Source: Enterococcus mediterraneensis
Lineage (GTDB): Bacteria; Bacillota; Bacilli; Lactobacillales; Enterococcaceae
Assembly: GCF_900604485.1 (NCBI RefSeq)
Contig: NZ_UWOP01000001.1
Location: 1,101,501-1,165,500, forward strand
DNA: 64,000 nt
Direction: 5' to 3'
Part shown: positions 29,114 through 37,733 of the stretch, in pieces
Layout of the letters: the number at the start of each line of letters is the position of its first letter
Numbering within the stretch: the stretch's first letter is position 1
The notes under the pieces: generated by a model
Told to the model about the DNA's origin: nothing
Database searches by the model: none
Seen by the model: the letters and a program-made list of their open reading frames with translations, nothing else
Translations under genes and position numbers: made by a program

Positions 29114-29998
29114 CTATTCGATATTTTGTACTTGTTCCCGGATCTTTTCCACGATGGTCTTCATTTGGACGACCCATTCTTTGATCTCGATAGGGCTTGA
29201 TTTTGACCCGATGGTATTGATCTCCCGATTCATTTCTTGGATCAAGAAATCCAATTCCCGTCCCACCGGCGTTTCAGATTCCAGCAGAACAGCGAATTTT
29301 TTCAAATGGATCGTCATCCGATCGATCTCTTCGTGGATGTCTCCTCGTTCCAATAATAGCACCATTTCCGTTAGTAAGCGATCTTGGTCCACTGTCTCGC
29401 CGAGATATTCCTGCAATCTTTTTTCGAACCGGTCACGAAAATCCGCTTCGTATTCTTCAGTGAAGCGGGAAAGTTCTGCGATGCATCTGCTCAATTCCTT
29501 TCCGTAATCCGCTAAGACCTGCTGCAGTTCCGCGCCCTCTGTCATTCGCACCTCTAGATTTGCCTGCAATGCTTCTTCGATCGTCTGCAAGACGGCTTCT
29601 GCCAAGGTATCTTCCGAGATGCTTTTTTGCTGGACTTCGATAAAATCAGGAAGTGTGATCAATTTTTCTACAATTGCGGCAGCGGAAAAATCCGTCTCGC
29701 CGAAACGTTCCTTCATACCGGTTTTCAATTCATCAACAAGCTGTTGGATCAATGGCCACTGAATATGGATCTCTTTGCCGGTATCCTGCTTTTCCGTCAC
29801 CGTCAAATAGATCTCTGTCCGTCCGCGCTGCAGGTATTGTTTGACTTTTTGCCGGATCGCTCCTTCGAAACTGTTTAACGATTTGGGAAGCCGCAGCTGG
29901 ATATCTAAAAAGCGATGATTGACGCTTTTGATCTCTACCTCGATTTGATAATTCGCTGATTCACTGATCGCTCTGCCAAAGCCGGTCATACTTTTCAT
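29114..29998 (-). CDS. yloC: YicC/YloC-family endoribonuclease
   Basis: A 294-residue protein with the family start MKSMTGFGRA and the C-terminal conserved block VGRELDFLIQEMNREINTIGSKS. YicC-type proteins are endoribonucleases; E. coli YicC takes part in RyhB small-RNA decay. The gene lies upstream of gmk as in many Firmicutes. It begins 23 bases after the ydbC stop. Confidence 0.93.
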   Translation of the reverse strand: MKSMTGFGRAISESANYQIEVEIKSVNHRFLDIQLRLPKSLNSFEGAIRQKVKQYLQRGRTEIYLTVTEKQDTGKEIHIQWPLIQQLVDELKTGMKERFGETDFSAAAIVEKLITLPDFIEVQQKSISEDTLAEAVLQTIEEALQANLEVRMTEGAELQQVLADYGKELSRCIAELSRFTEEYEADFRDRFEKRLQEYLGETVDQDRLLTEMVLLLERGDIHEEIDRMTIHLKKFAVLLESETPVGRELDFLIQEMNREINTIGSKSSPIEIKEWVVQMKTIVEKIREQVQNIE

Positions 29999-30021
29999 GG
30001 ATAAGTTACTCCCTTTCTACA

Positions 30022-30237
30022 TTACATTGCTTGGATTGCTTTTTTTAACTCTGCGAATTCTTCGTTGCTCAATGTGATCCCTTTGCCCATTTTCTCGTGA
30101 CCCGGACTCCAATCCCGTAAATCAAATTTCGGCGGACGTCCGTTCCAGCTGATCAGATTGAATTCTTTCCGCCAGCCTTTTGGATTTTCAGATAAAACAG
30201 CGATCTCTTCTAAAATCTCATAACTAAACTCTTGCAT
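30022..30237 (-). CDS. ydbC: YdbC-family PC4-like ssDNA-binding protein
   Basis: A 71-residue protein matching the bacterial homologue of the eukaryotic coactivator PC4 (Lactococcus YdbC): GWRKEFNLISWNGRPPKFDLRDWSP, then MGKGITLSNEEFAELKKAI. The family binds single-stranded DNA as a dimer; its cellular role is not settled. It starts 6 bases after the lipase stop and likely shares its transcript. Confidence 0.85.
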   Translation of the reverse strand: MQEFSYEILEEIAVLSENPKGWRKEFNLISWNGRPPKFDLRDWSPGHEKMGKGITLSNEEFAELKKAIQAM

Positions 30238-30243
30238 AGATAC

Positions 30244-31890
30244 TTATTCTCCTTTGATTAAATAGATCATAAAACGAGCGGCGATCAGTGGAATCAGCGA
30301 TCGCTCAAATAGAATGTACGGCATTTCTGCGTTTTCTGTATCGAATAAACGATAACAATAGCTTAATAAATTGACATCTGATAAAACGAACCAGCGTTCA
30401 CGATACATTTTCAGCCATTCGGGAACTGAATAAGCGCCGGTCATGGGCTCGTGATGTTCGATCGCCGCTATGATCTCCCGACAGAATCCTGCTTTGGTGT
30501 AAACTCTGGTCGGGTCCAATGACAACGTCACGCCTGCCCATTCCATCAGAGCGATCCCGGCTGTTTCATAAGTAACTTTATCCTTATAGGATTTACGCAT
30601 TCTTTGCCAAAAATCTTTTCCTTTGATGATTTGCCACAATTGCGGTTCGTTACGAATCTTTCGGCAAAACGCCTGCCAGTCCTCGTTGATCGTCTCTTCT
30701 TTAAAGAAAGTATACCAGCCGCCTTGATAATGGGCAAAATACTTTTTGGTTTCATAATATCCTAATTGGTAATTGCGCTGGGATCGTTCAGCGTCAAACA
30801 CCAAAAAACTGCCCAATGTCCATTTAGAATGCAGGTGGATGATAGGAATATTTTCCGGTACCTCCATTTTTTTCGCCGGACCAGGACTCTGAACATCCAC
30901 AACGATACATTCTGTCGCTCCTTCTTGAATCGCCACATCGATCGGCAAATTATTGCGATAACCGCCATCCATATAGAGCTCCCCGGCGATCTCCTTGGTT
31001 TTCATCGCTGGATAGAAGGAAGCGGAAGCGATCAGCCAATCAATACTTGTGCTTAGATCCTGCAGATCGATCTCTTGCACCACTTCTTTGAAATCAGTTA
31101 AGCGCGTACTGCAAACAAGCAGACGCGGTGGATTTTCTTGACATTTATCCGCTGAAAAATTTTGCTGGATCAATTCTTTTAAAGGCTCTGTACTCGCGCC
31201 GTTTTCTTTTAAAGCTGTCAGGGTCAGGGAGCGGATCTGGCTCAGCAGCGCTGACAGCGACTGATTTTCGATCGCAGCGGCCGGAAATTGCAAAACAGAT
31301 CCCGTGTTGATCTGCAGCCAAAGATTTTTTGCTGCCTCCCAGTCTCCTTGCAGGATCAATCCCCCATTCAACGCCCCAACAGAAGTGCCTGTAATCAGTT
31401 CAAACGTAAGTCCTTCTTCTTCTAAAGCTTGCCAGACACCGATTTGATAAGCCCCGTGAGCACCGCCGCCCCCCAATACCAGCGCTGTATGGTAACGGCA
31501 TTGTTTTGTCATGCCGTCAGAATTTGAAATATAGCCTTCAGCCTGCAACCATTGCTGAAAGGCTCGATCCAATTCGACAGGCAAATGGATCTTCTGTAAA
31601 AAACGCTTCTTGGCAAAGACTTCAACTGCATTGCTTGCTTCCTTCCATGTCACTGACTCCCCAAAAAACAACAGATTTTTAAGCATCAGTGTTTCCGCTT
31701 CCACAATACACTGTAAAAAAAACTGATGTGAACCGGTTTTGATCCACCATGCTTCTTGACGTTTGATTGCTTGTAAAAATTCTCTGCGTCCTTGTTCATG
31801 GCTGTCAAAAAAAGGAAGAATCAATTGACTTCTTTGAAAATCCGGTTGATATTCGATAAACTCAGAAGGATATAGCTGTTCAACGATCAT
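30244..31890 (-). CDS. Patatin-like phospholipase
   Basis: A 548-residue protein. An N-terminal segment of about 130 residues not recognised by me precedes a patatin domain (about 135-330) with the oxyanion motif GGGGAHGAYQIG, the nucleophile serine in GTSVGALNG and the catalytic Asp in DGGYRNNLPI. Such enzymes hydrolyse acyl esters of lipids. No signal peptide or membrane segment is seen, so it is probably cytosolic. The start at 31890 has GAGGGTGG before it; a longer frame to 32055 covers the srtA terminator and is not coding. The C-terminal 200 residues are unassigned. Confidence 0.87.
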   Translation of the reverse strand: MIVEQLYPSEFIEYQPDFQRSQLILPFFDSHEQGRREFLQAIKRQEAWWIKTGSHQFFLQCIVEAETLMLKNLLFFGESVTWKEASNAVEVFAKKRFLQKIHLPVELDRAFQQWLQAEGYISNSDGMTKQCRYHTALVLGGGGAHGAYQIGVWQALEEEGLTFELITGTSVGALNGGLILQGDWEAAKNLWLQINTGSVLQFPAAAIENQSLSALLSQIRSLTLTALKENGASTEPLKELIQQNFSADKCQENPPRLLVCSTRLTDFKEVVQEIDLQDLSTSIDWLIASASFYPAMKTKEIAGELYMDGGYRNNLPIDVAIQEGATECIVVDVQSPGPAKKMEVPENIPIIHLHSKWTLGSFLVFDAERSQRNYQLGYYETKKYFAHYQGGWYTFFKEETINEDWQAFCRKIRNEPQLWQIIKGKDFWQRMRKSYKDKVTYETAGIALMEWAGVTLSLDPTRVYTKAGFCREIIAAIEHHEPMTGAYSVPEWLKMYRERWFVLSDVNLLSYCYRLFDTENAEMPYILFERSLIPLIAARFMIYLIKGE

Positions 31891-31975
31891 GTCTTCACCA
31901 CCCTCTTTTCCAGTATAACAAAAAAGAGGAAGAGTGAGAAAAGACAGGACTGGGGACCATACTTCTTGTAAGACA

Positions 31976-32022
31976 AAAAAGCCGCGACAGATGCTTGGCT
32001 GATAGCTGTACATCTGTCGCGG
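31976..32022 (-). terminator. Intrinsic terminator after srtA
   Basis: CCGCGACAGATG (31982-31993) and CATCTGTCGCGG (32011-32022) form a perfect 12-bp stem, followed on the minus strand by CTTTTTTG. Confidence 0.9.
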
Positions 32023-32069
32023 TCTGCTTGTTTGCCCGCGGCTTTTATTTATCACCGTTCATAAAATAA

Positions 32070-32789
32070 TCAATACGTTTTTTGTTCCAAATTGAAAGCA
32101 TCTTGCATCGCTTTTGTTGCTTTGTCGATAGGCGTCACTTCCTGCAGTTCTCCTTGTACAACGATCCGATCTGTACCGGCATCATCATTACAGGTGATCA
32201 ATGTGGATAATTTTTTCCCGGGAACTACATCGATCCATTCTACCGCTGTTGGCGGCACCACTTTTTTGACCTGTGTTTTATAGGTATATATATGAGCCAG
32301 ATCGGTCAAATAAAAGAGGTCCCCAACTTTGACATCTTCCAATGGCCTAAATAACAAGCCTTCTTCTAGTGCACGGTGGCTGGCAAGCGCGTAGTTGCCT
32401 TCTCCCATTTTTTGATTAGGATCCAATGTCCCTGCCCCCCACAAAAGCGCTTCGTTGGAGAGTCCTTTAAAGATCGGCAGATTGATTTTGACGCTAGGAA
32501 CTGAGACACCGCCAATCACCGGCAAGCGTTTATTGCTGAACTGCGCTCTTAATACAGCCTCAGGACTGGCAGATTTGACCGCATCAAAATCAAAAGGCTC
32601 ATCGGCTTTGAGATTTTTTTGTATTTCTTCATGAGTGATGGTCGCAACTGCATATTTTTCTCCATTGGATTTGATCAAATAATTTTTGATCTGGTCACTG
32701 AAAATAAGTGCTAATCCTACCACTAACAAAAGAAATAACAGGAAATTGATCAACCAATTTTTAAGACGAGATTTTTTTTTCGTTGCCAT
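32070..32789 (-). CDS. srtA: Class A sortase
   Basis: A membrane transpeptidase of 239 residues that links LPxTG surface proteins to the wall. A basic N-terminus and one transmembrane helix (about 12-31) precede the sortase beta-barrel with catalytic His138 (ALASHRALEEG), Cys200 (STLITCNDD) and Arg208 (TDRIVVQG). Spacing matches class A enzymes. No LPxTG substrate gene is in the window, so this is the housekeeping sortase. Confidence 0.94.
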   Translation of the reverse strand: MATKKKSRLKNWLINFLLFLLLVVGLALIFSDQIKNYLIKSNGEKYAVATITHEEIQKNLKADEPFDFDAVKSASPEAVLRAQFSNKRLPVIGGVSVPSVKINLPIFKGLSNEALLWGAGTLDPNQKMGEGNYALASHRALEEGLLFRPLEDVKVGDLFYLTDLAHIYTYKTQVKKVVPPTAVEWIDVVPGKKLSTLITCNDDAGTDRIVVQGELQEVTPIDKATKAMQDAFNLEQKTY

Positions 32790-33041
32790 ACGCTTTTCTC
32801 CATTTCTTTAATAGGTTTACTATACCATATCCGCCTCTATTTCACGTTTAAAAGCCATCAAATTTCCTATTTTAGCCATTGAAACGTTCATCTTTCATCT
32901 TTTTCAGTGATATTTTGTCAAAAACAGCGAACTTTAGAAAATAGCACCTTTGTAATAAAATTTTAAAGGAAAAGAAACAAGCTTTTAGCGCCGGTTTGTT
33001 GTAAAATAAAAACACACAGGGAATTGGAGGGGTAGGTTAAA

Positions 33042-33815
33042 ATGACAAAAATGGTTTATGTTCATATCGATACTACAAGTAATGCCGTTTTGTCAAGGAG
33101 CATCACTACCTCAGATTTTACGCGAGGAATCATCCACCAACCCAAAAACCTCCTGCTTTTAGATCCTTCCAGTGATTATGGCGAATACGAATCCCACACA
33201 GGTATGAAGATTTTGCGAGGCAGCGAAGCGATCGGCGATTTTTTCAATGCGATCAATCGCGGCCGTGTGCAAGAAGAGATCAAGTGGATTGATTTCAATG
33301 ACAACTCCATGATCAAAGAATTGACACCTTTGGAAATTTCAGAGCTATTGTATTTTGGACATATGAAAACACATCTTCATTCGCCCTTTTTCTATAAATT
33401 ACAAAATAATTTCGTTTATTTCGATTTGAAAGATGATCTGACACGGATCTATTATCGTTATTTAGATGAATTTTACCGGATTTTAGCGGATAAATTGACA
33501 CGGATCGTATTAGAACGGATCAATGAGCGCCGCTCTTTCTTCCGCAAAGCGACTTCTGTTGACAAATTGGATATCGAACTGCTGAGAGGATTAAAAGGAT
33601 TGTTTCAAGAAGGAATCCTCTTTTGTTTTGAGCATACCGAGTTAGTCGACAAGGAGTACCGTATACCGATCTACATCGTAGAAGATGCCGGTCTGCGCAA
33701 ACAGGAAAGTCAGTATCTTGAAGATATGCGTGTAGCTACTTTGACTTATCATACTGTCAAACGGACTTGGAAAATCGACTACGAAGATGAAGATCTGATC
33801 TTTTTGCCAAATTAA
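33042..33815 (+). CDS. Unrecognised 257-residue soluble protein
   Basis: I do not recognise the family. The protein is soluble, without signal peptide or membrane helices, and rich in charged and aromatic residues; the middle (about 125-180) is strongly helical, reading YRYLDEFYRILADKLTRIVL, and the ends look beta-rich. The gene is real: GGAGGGG lies 9 bases before the ATG, codon use is like its neighbours, and a terminator follows. It is monocistronic and divergent from srtA. No catalytic motif can be pointed to. Confidence 0.78.
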   Translation: MTKMVYVHIDTTSNAVLSRSITTSDFTRGIIHQPKNLLLLDPSSDYGEYESHTGMKILRGSEAIGDFFNAINRGRVQEEIKWIDFNDNSMIKELTPLEISELLYFGHMKTHLHSPFFYKLQNNFVYFDLKDDLTRIYYRYLDEFYRILADKLTRIVLERINERRSFFRKATSVDKLDIELLRGLKGLFQEGILFCFEHTELVDKEYRIPIYIVEDAGLRKQESQYLEDMRVATLTYHTVKRTWKIDYEDEDLIFLPN

Positions 33816-33866
33816 AAACGTTTCTTCCACTGCTGCGACGTGCCAGCACAGAAGAAACGTTTTTTT
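33812..33866. terminator. Bidirectional terminator
   Basis: AAAACGTTTCTTC and GAAGAAACGTTTTT form a stem with a GC-rich inner part, with T-runs on both strands, between the convergent 33042 gene and thiT. Confidence 0.88.
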
Positions 33867-34446
33867 ATTTGGCTGTTAATGACGTTCCTGTTTTAGGTGT
33901 AAATAATTGCGGTGTGATCGTATAAACGACAACTACTACCACGGCAGTCACCACAGCGGTTGCTAAGCCTGAGGCACTGTTCATTACAAGCGAGTACAGC
34001 CACGGCTTCATCCCCCACTGGGCATAAGAGCCCCAAAAGACCCATCCGGCAATAAAGTGCCAAATATATCGCGCCAGCGCGCCGACAAATGCCCCTTGGA
34101 TCAAGGTTACTTTGACCTTGGTGGTTTTTCCTTCAGAAATCGCCTGCTTCAACTTCCAAGCATACAGCCCCGCAAAACCGGCAAATGTAAATGCGATCGG
34201 ATATTCGATCAAAACTTGGATCACACTAAGATACCACACTTTGCCCAAAGGAAAATGCAGCAGCCCCCAGATCGCGCCTGCTGCCAGACCTGGTTTCCAT
34301 CCTCGCCGCAAAGCAAAGATCGTCAATGGGATCTGTCCTAACGAAATCGAAAAACTGGCTCCTATATCTAGCGGGATCATCGATAAAACCATCGCCAACG
34401 CCGCGATGATCGTTCCTTCCACCCAGATCCTGATCGTTTTGTTCAT
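33865..34446 (-). CDS. thiT: Thiamine ECF transporter substrate-binding subunit ThiT
   Basis: A 193-residue membrane protein with six predicted helices of the S-component type. Features match ThiT: SISLGQIPLTIFALRRGWKPGLAAGAIWGLLHF, with the thiamine-site aromatics in the loop near KVWYL and the later WHFIAGWVFWGSYAQWG. It works with a shared EcfA/A'/T module encoded elsewhere. The ATG at 34446 follows AAAAGGAGGAG at about 7 bases. A TPP riboswitch lies directly upstream, which strongly supports the substrate. Confidence 0.94.
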   Translation of the reverse strand: MNKTIRIWVEGTIIAALAMVLSMIPLDIGASFSISLGQIPLTIFALRRGWKPGLAAGAIWGLLHFPLGKVWYLSVIQVLIEYPIAFTFAGFAGLYAWKLKQAISEGKTTKVKVTLIQGAFVGALARYIWHFIAGWVFWGSYAQWGMKPWLYSLVMNSASGLATAVVTAVVVVVVYTITPQLFTPKTGTSLTAK

Positions 34447-34453
34447 AAAAAAG

Positions 34454-34492
34454 CTCCTCCTTTTAGAACCGTCACAATTCACAAAGGAGAAG
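34454..34492 (-). promoter_or_regulatory. Ribosome-binding-site sequestering hairpin of thiT
   Basis: In the RNA, CUUCUCCUUU (plus-strand 34483-34492) can pair with the thiT ribosome binding site AAAGGAGGAG (34454-34463) across a 19-base loop; every position pairs, with one G-U. This hairpin would hide the ribosome binding site. Confidence 0.7.
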
Positions 34493-34510
34493 CATCATCT
34501 ACTTCTAGCT

Positions 34511-34605
34511 CCGTCACAATTCCTACGTTCGAATGATCGAAACAGGTACGAAGGGTTTAGAGTTTCCTCAATCTCAGCCCGAATGGACTCCCCTTTGTGA
34601 GCGCG
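34511..34605 (-). ncRNA. TPP (THI-box) riboswitch upstream of thiT
   Basis: Reading the minus strand, the conserved aptamer parts come in order: GGGGAG (34589-34594), GCUGAGA (about 34572-34578), ACCCUU (34551-34556), ACCUG (34542-34547) and the AACGUAGG 3' element (34522-34529). The closing stem P1 is UCACAA (34596-34601) with UUGUGA (34514-34519). The thiT start lies about 70 bases downstream. This matches the TPP riboswitch class closely. Control is likely at translation, through the sequestering hairpin at 34454-34492. Confidence 0.93.
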
Positions 34606-34708
34606 TTCTATTTAATTTTTGATACGAACCAAGAATACCACATTTTTGGGAAAATGGAAGGGATTTGTTTGGTTGAGTGGGTTTTATAACCCTAGTATAT
34701 TTCTTCTA

Positions 34709-34724
34709 TGTTTCACGTGTAACT
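34709..34724. promoter_or_regulatory. Weak parS-like site
   Basis: TGTTTCACGTGTAACT matches the parS consensus at 14 of 16 positions. It is intergenic, between the thiT riboswitch and the MFS gene. The rest of 34611-34809 shows nothing further that I can support. Confidence 0.35.
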
Positions 34725-34809
34725 TTCTCTTTAAGAACCACGATATGAAAATAACCACTGAGCAGCCTTGATTAACTAGTCCAGATGCCTACCATACTAT
34801 GATTCTGAT

Positions 34810-36072
34810 TCAAATCATAGTTGGATCTTCTATGTTGTATTTTTTTATCAACTTGACGATCTGCACCCCACAACTCCCAAAAATCACAACACAGCCTACC
34901 AAGATCCACATGAGCATTTTAGGCGAAATAGCCATGACTGTGGGGGTAACTAGTGAAAAGACTGCTGTACATCCGCGTACTAAACCATAAGAAAAACCAG
35001 TCATCGATGCACGAGTATGCATTGGATAAAAAAGTTGGCTCCATGTTTTATAAAGAGATTCTCCGCATAAAACAGTGGACATGGAATAAAAAATATAGGC
35101 TACTGCAAAAATAAGCCACTGTTTCGTAAAGATCCCCGCTACTACAAAGGAAACAAACGCGACAAAAATACCAATATACATCATTGGATACCGTCGTTTA
35201 GTATCAGCTATTTTTAAATACCACACATTAACTAAAAAACATAAAATATTAGCAAGTAATGCAATCAATGATGCGGTAGCAACAGTTTTTCCCGAGACTG
35301 TTACGAGAAAATAATTGATAAATGAACCCCAAGTATTTGCTGGAAGATTCCATGCTAAATAAAAAAGTGTCAGCAGTAGGATTGAAACTACATATTTACG
35401 TTCTTTGAACAACGTACGCAGAGGGATCTTTTCTTGTGAATAAATCTGGTCCTTCTGTTGTTTAGCAGCAAGTTCTTCTTCGATATTTTTAAAAGAAGAA
35501 GAAAACATGCGAACAGTCCAATTAATAAAGGCAATGACTGCTATCACTCCAAAAATCACAAATGTAGCATGATTACCTAATCCTCCTGTCAGAGAACCGA
35601 TCAATTGTGACAGCAAGATACCAATCGTCCAAAAAAGCTGAGTACCCGCAATTGCTTTTCCATAATCATCTTTTGTCATTCGTTCAGAAATCACCGCAAG
35701 TGATGTGGGTAAATCTGCTCCGGAGGCAAACCCTGCAATAACAACGCCTATAAGAATCATTGGAAGTGACTGGGCAAGAGCTAAAATCACCGAACCGAGC
35801 GCTACGAAAAAGATATCTACATTGAAGACACGCACACGACCAAATTTATCAGATAACCATCCGCCGGCAAACGACCCAAGGGCAACAGCCGCTGTTAAAA
35901 GGGTCGATATCAATCCAACGATCCACGGATTAAGAGAAAACTTCGCGGTCCATAATGGCAACGCGACACCTGTAGAGACTAGCAGAGCGGAGTCTAGGTA
36001 AGACGCAATCCCTGCAACGACAACTAATGGCAGAGAAGAAGAATCCTGAAATTTACTTTTCAAAAAATTCAT
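34810..36072 (-). CDS. MFS transporter (paralogue of the 37734 transporter)
   Basis: A 420-residue major facilitator protein with 12 predicted helices and the motif GWLSDKFGRVRVF after helix 2. It resembles the second transporter of this locus at matching places (GFASGADLP followed by SLAVIS, and RASMTGF late in the protein), so the two are likely duplicates. The substrate is unknown; the adjacent GH78-type gene suggests a sugar or glycoside. The start follows CGGAGGG, 18 bases after the hydrolase stop. No terminator is obvious downstream. Confidence 0.85.
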   Translation of the reverse strand: MNFLKSKFQDSSSLPLVVVAGIASYLDSALLVSTGVALPLWTAKFSLNPWIVGLISTLLTAAVALGSFAGGWLSDKFGRVRVFNVDIFFVALGSVILALAQSLPMILIGVVIAGFASGADLPTSLAVISERMTKDDYGKAIAGTQLFWTIGILLSQLIGSLTGGLGNHATFVIFGVIAVIAFINWTVRMFSSSFKNIEEELAAKQQKDQIYSQEKIPLRTLFKERKYVVSILLLTLFYLAWNLPANTWGSFINYFLVTVSGKTVATASLIALLANILCFLVNVWYLKIADTKRRYPMMYIGIFVAFVSFVVAGIFTKQWLIFAVAYIFYSMSTVLCGESLYKTWSQLFYPMHTRASMTGFSYGLVRGCTAVFSLVTPTVMAISPKMLMWILVGCVVIFGSCGVQIVKLIKKYNIEDPTMI

Positions 36073-36090
36073 CGTATATCCCTCCGATTT

Positions 36091-37671
36091 TTAGCTTAGA
36101 TACTTAGGTATCAAATAAGCCGGCGTACATGACCAAGCATGACAATATGAAGAAACAATCGGACTTCCATAAGGAGAAAAGTCTTGTTCTTCGGGTTTGA
36201 AGGCTTCCCAGAAAGTATCTGCTCCTAGAGAAATCATCTTTCCCCAATAATCTTTCATCAATTGAACTGCCTCTTCTTGAAGATCAGCCACAAAAAGTGC
36301 TTCAACGATATGGTGATACATATACGGCGTTGCAATGCCAGTAATTGGGAACTGCGTACGGATCATTTCCTGCATGATTTTTTTGTTTTCTTCCGGCGTC
36401 ATTACCTCGGCAAGCACCATCCATACTTGACTTGCTGTGTTTATCTCGCCATTTTCTTCCACGATAAACTGCCCAGCTGCTTTATCAAATAACGTTTGGC
36501 GTGAAAAAGCAATCATGCGATCAAGCAAATCGCGATATTCTGGGAGCTCTTCCTCGCCCATTTTTTCAGCAAGGGAAATGAAGCGTTTAAGACTGTAAAT
36601 AAACACAGCTTGACCTGCTGTCTCTTTATTAAATTCATTTGACCAATCAATAAACACTGGATAATCTTCTGTAAGTTGCAATCGTCCTTCTGAATCTACT
36701 AAATTTTTCGCATAATCTATTTGTTTCTTCGCTACACTGTACAAATCTTCCAGTACACCGGTATCTCCTGTATGTTCAACAAAATCCGAAAGTATTGCTG
36801 CAAAAAACAGACTGTAATCAAATAAAAACGTATCATCAGGTATCAAATTAGGAGCAGTAAAAACATTTGCCGGGATCTTCCCTTCATCTGTTGTCATTCC
36901 GCCAAAAAGATATAAGCAGCGTTTCACCAAAGAAAGATCATTAAATGTATAGTAGTTTGCTAATGCTTGGAGACGCAGATCCCCAATCCATAAACGGCGA
37001 TCCCGCTTCGGTCCATCTTCAAATACTTCCTGCATACAGTCCAGCAATGTTTTCACTGAAGTGTCGTAAATTGTTTTTAGTTCTTCATCGGTAATATCGA
37101 ATTCTGGAAGCTGCGACATGGACACACAACTTTCAGCAAGAAATTCAGGATTAGAAAATGACGCTTTCCATTTAGGAGAAGAATCAATTACTGTAAGTTC
37201 GATATATCGGCATGAGTACCGCCGAGGTAATTCTAGGACTGCCGGAAGAACGTCAATATGAACATATTCTTCCTGAATCCACGAACGTGACAACCAACCA
37301 TCATAATCGGCAGCATTTGCCGGAAGCTCAGCGGGTACTTCTGCGAATTTCATCTTCAAGTATAATGGAGCATCCATGGGAGAACCAACAGAATCGATAG
37401 AAATATTGAATGTTCCCACATAATGATTCCCCAGATCTAAAATCAGTGATTCATCACGTCCCAATGTTTGTTCAGGAAGCTTCTCGATCGATTGGCTGCT
37501 TGGTACAACCTTGTAACCATTCAAGTATTGGTCATCTTTTTCCACTATTCCTAATGCGATTGGTTTGACCAATGTTTTCAAAATCTTAGGTGTATTAGTG
37601 ATCGCCTTTTTTAAAAGTTTTTCATCATGATTCCATACTACATCATTGTTGATTTGGAAAGTAAATGCCAT
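36091..37671 (-). CDS. Family 78-type glycoside hydrolase (alpha-L-rhamnosidase-like)
   Basis: A 526-residue protein with N-terminal beta-sandwich modules (about 1-195) and an (alpha/alpha)6-barrel. The key block is EDGPKRDRRLWIGDLRLQALANYYTF (positions 36986-37030 approximately), the motif of bacterial rhamnosidases carrying the catalytic acidic residues. It lacks a signal peptide and is shorter than typical GH78 enzymes (over 850 residues), so it likely acts on imported substrates and its specificity may differ. The ATG at 37671 follows AAGGGTGG. It lies between two MFS genes. Confidence 0.78.
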   Translation of the reverse strand: MAFTFQINNDVVWNHDEKLLKKAITNTPKILKTLVKPIALGIVEKDDQYLNGYKVVPSSQSIEKLPEQTLGRDESLILDLGNHYVGTFNISIDSVGSPMDAPLYLKMKFAEVPAELPANAADYDGWLSRSWIQEEYVHIDVLPAVLELPRRYSCRYIELTVIDSSPKWKASFSNPEFLAESCVSMSQLPEFDITDEELKTIYDTSVKTLLDCMQEVFEDGPKRDRRLWIGDLRLQALANYYTFNDLSLVKRCLYLFGGMTTDEGKIPANVFTAPNLIPDDTFLFDYSLFFAAILSDFVEHTGDTGVLEDLYSVAKKQIDYAKNLVDSEGRLQLTEDYPVFIDWSNEFNKETAGQAVFIYSLKRFISLAEKMGEEELPEYRDLLDRMIAFSRQTLFDKAAGQFIVEENGEINTASQVWMVLAEVMTPEENKKIMQEMIRTQFPITGIATPYMYHHIVEALFVADLQEEAVQLMKDYWGKMISLGADTFWEAFKPEEQDFSPYGSPIVSSYCHAWSCTPAYLIPKYLS

Positions 37672-37733
37672 TTTTTCCACCCTTTTCTTTTAATAAAAAG
37701 CCCGCCAGCCGTAGCTTTTGGGCTATTTGTGTT

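Noticed and set aside
31891-32055. N-terminal extension of the patatin-like protein
   Set aside because: The extension runs through the srtA terminator and has no ribosome binding site; the ATG at 31890 has a good one.
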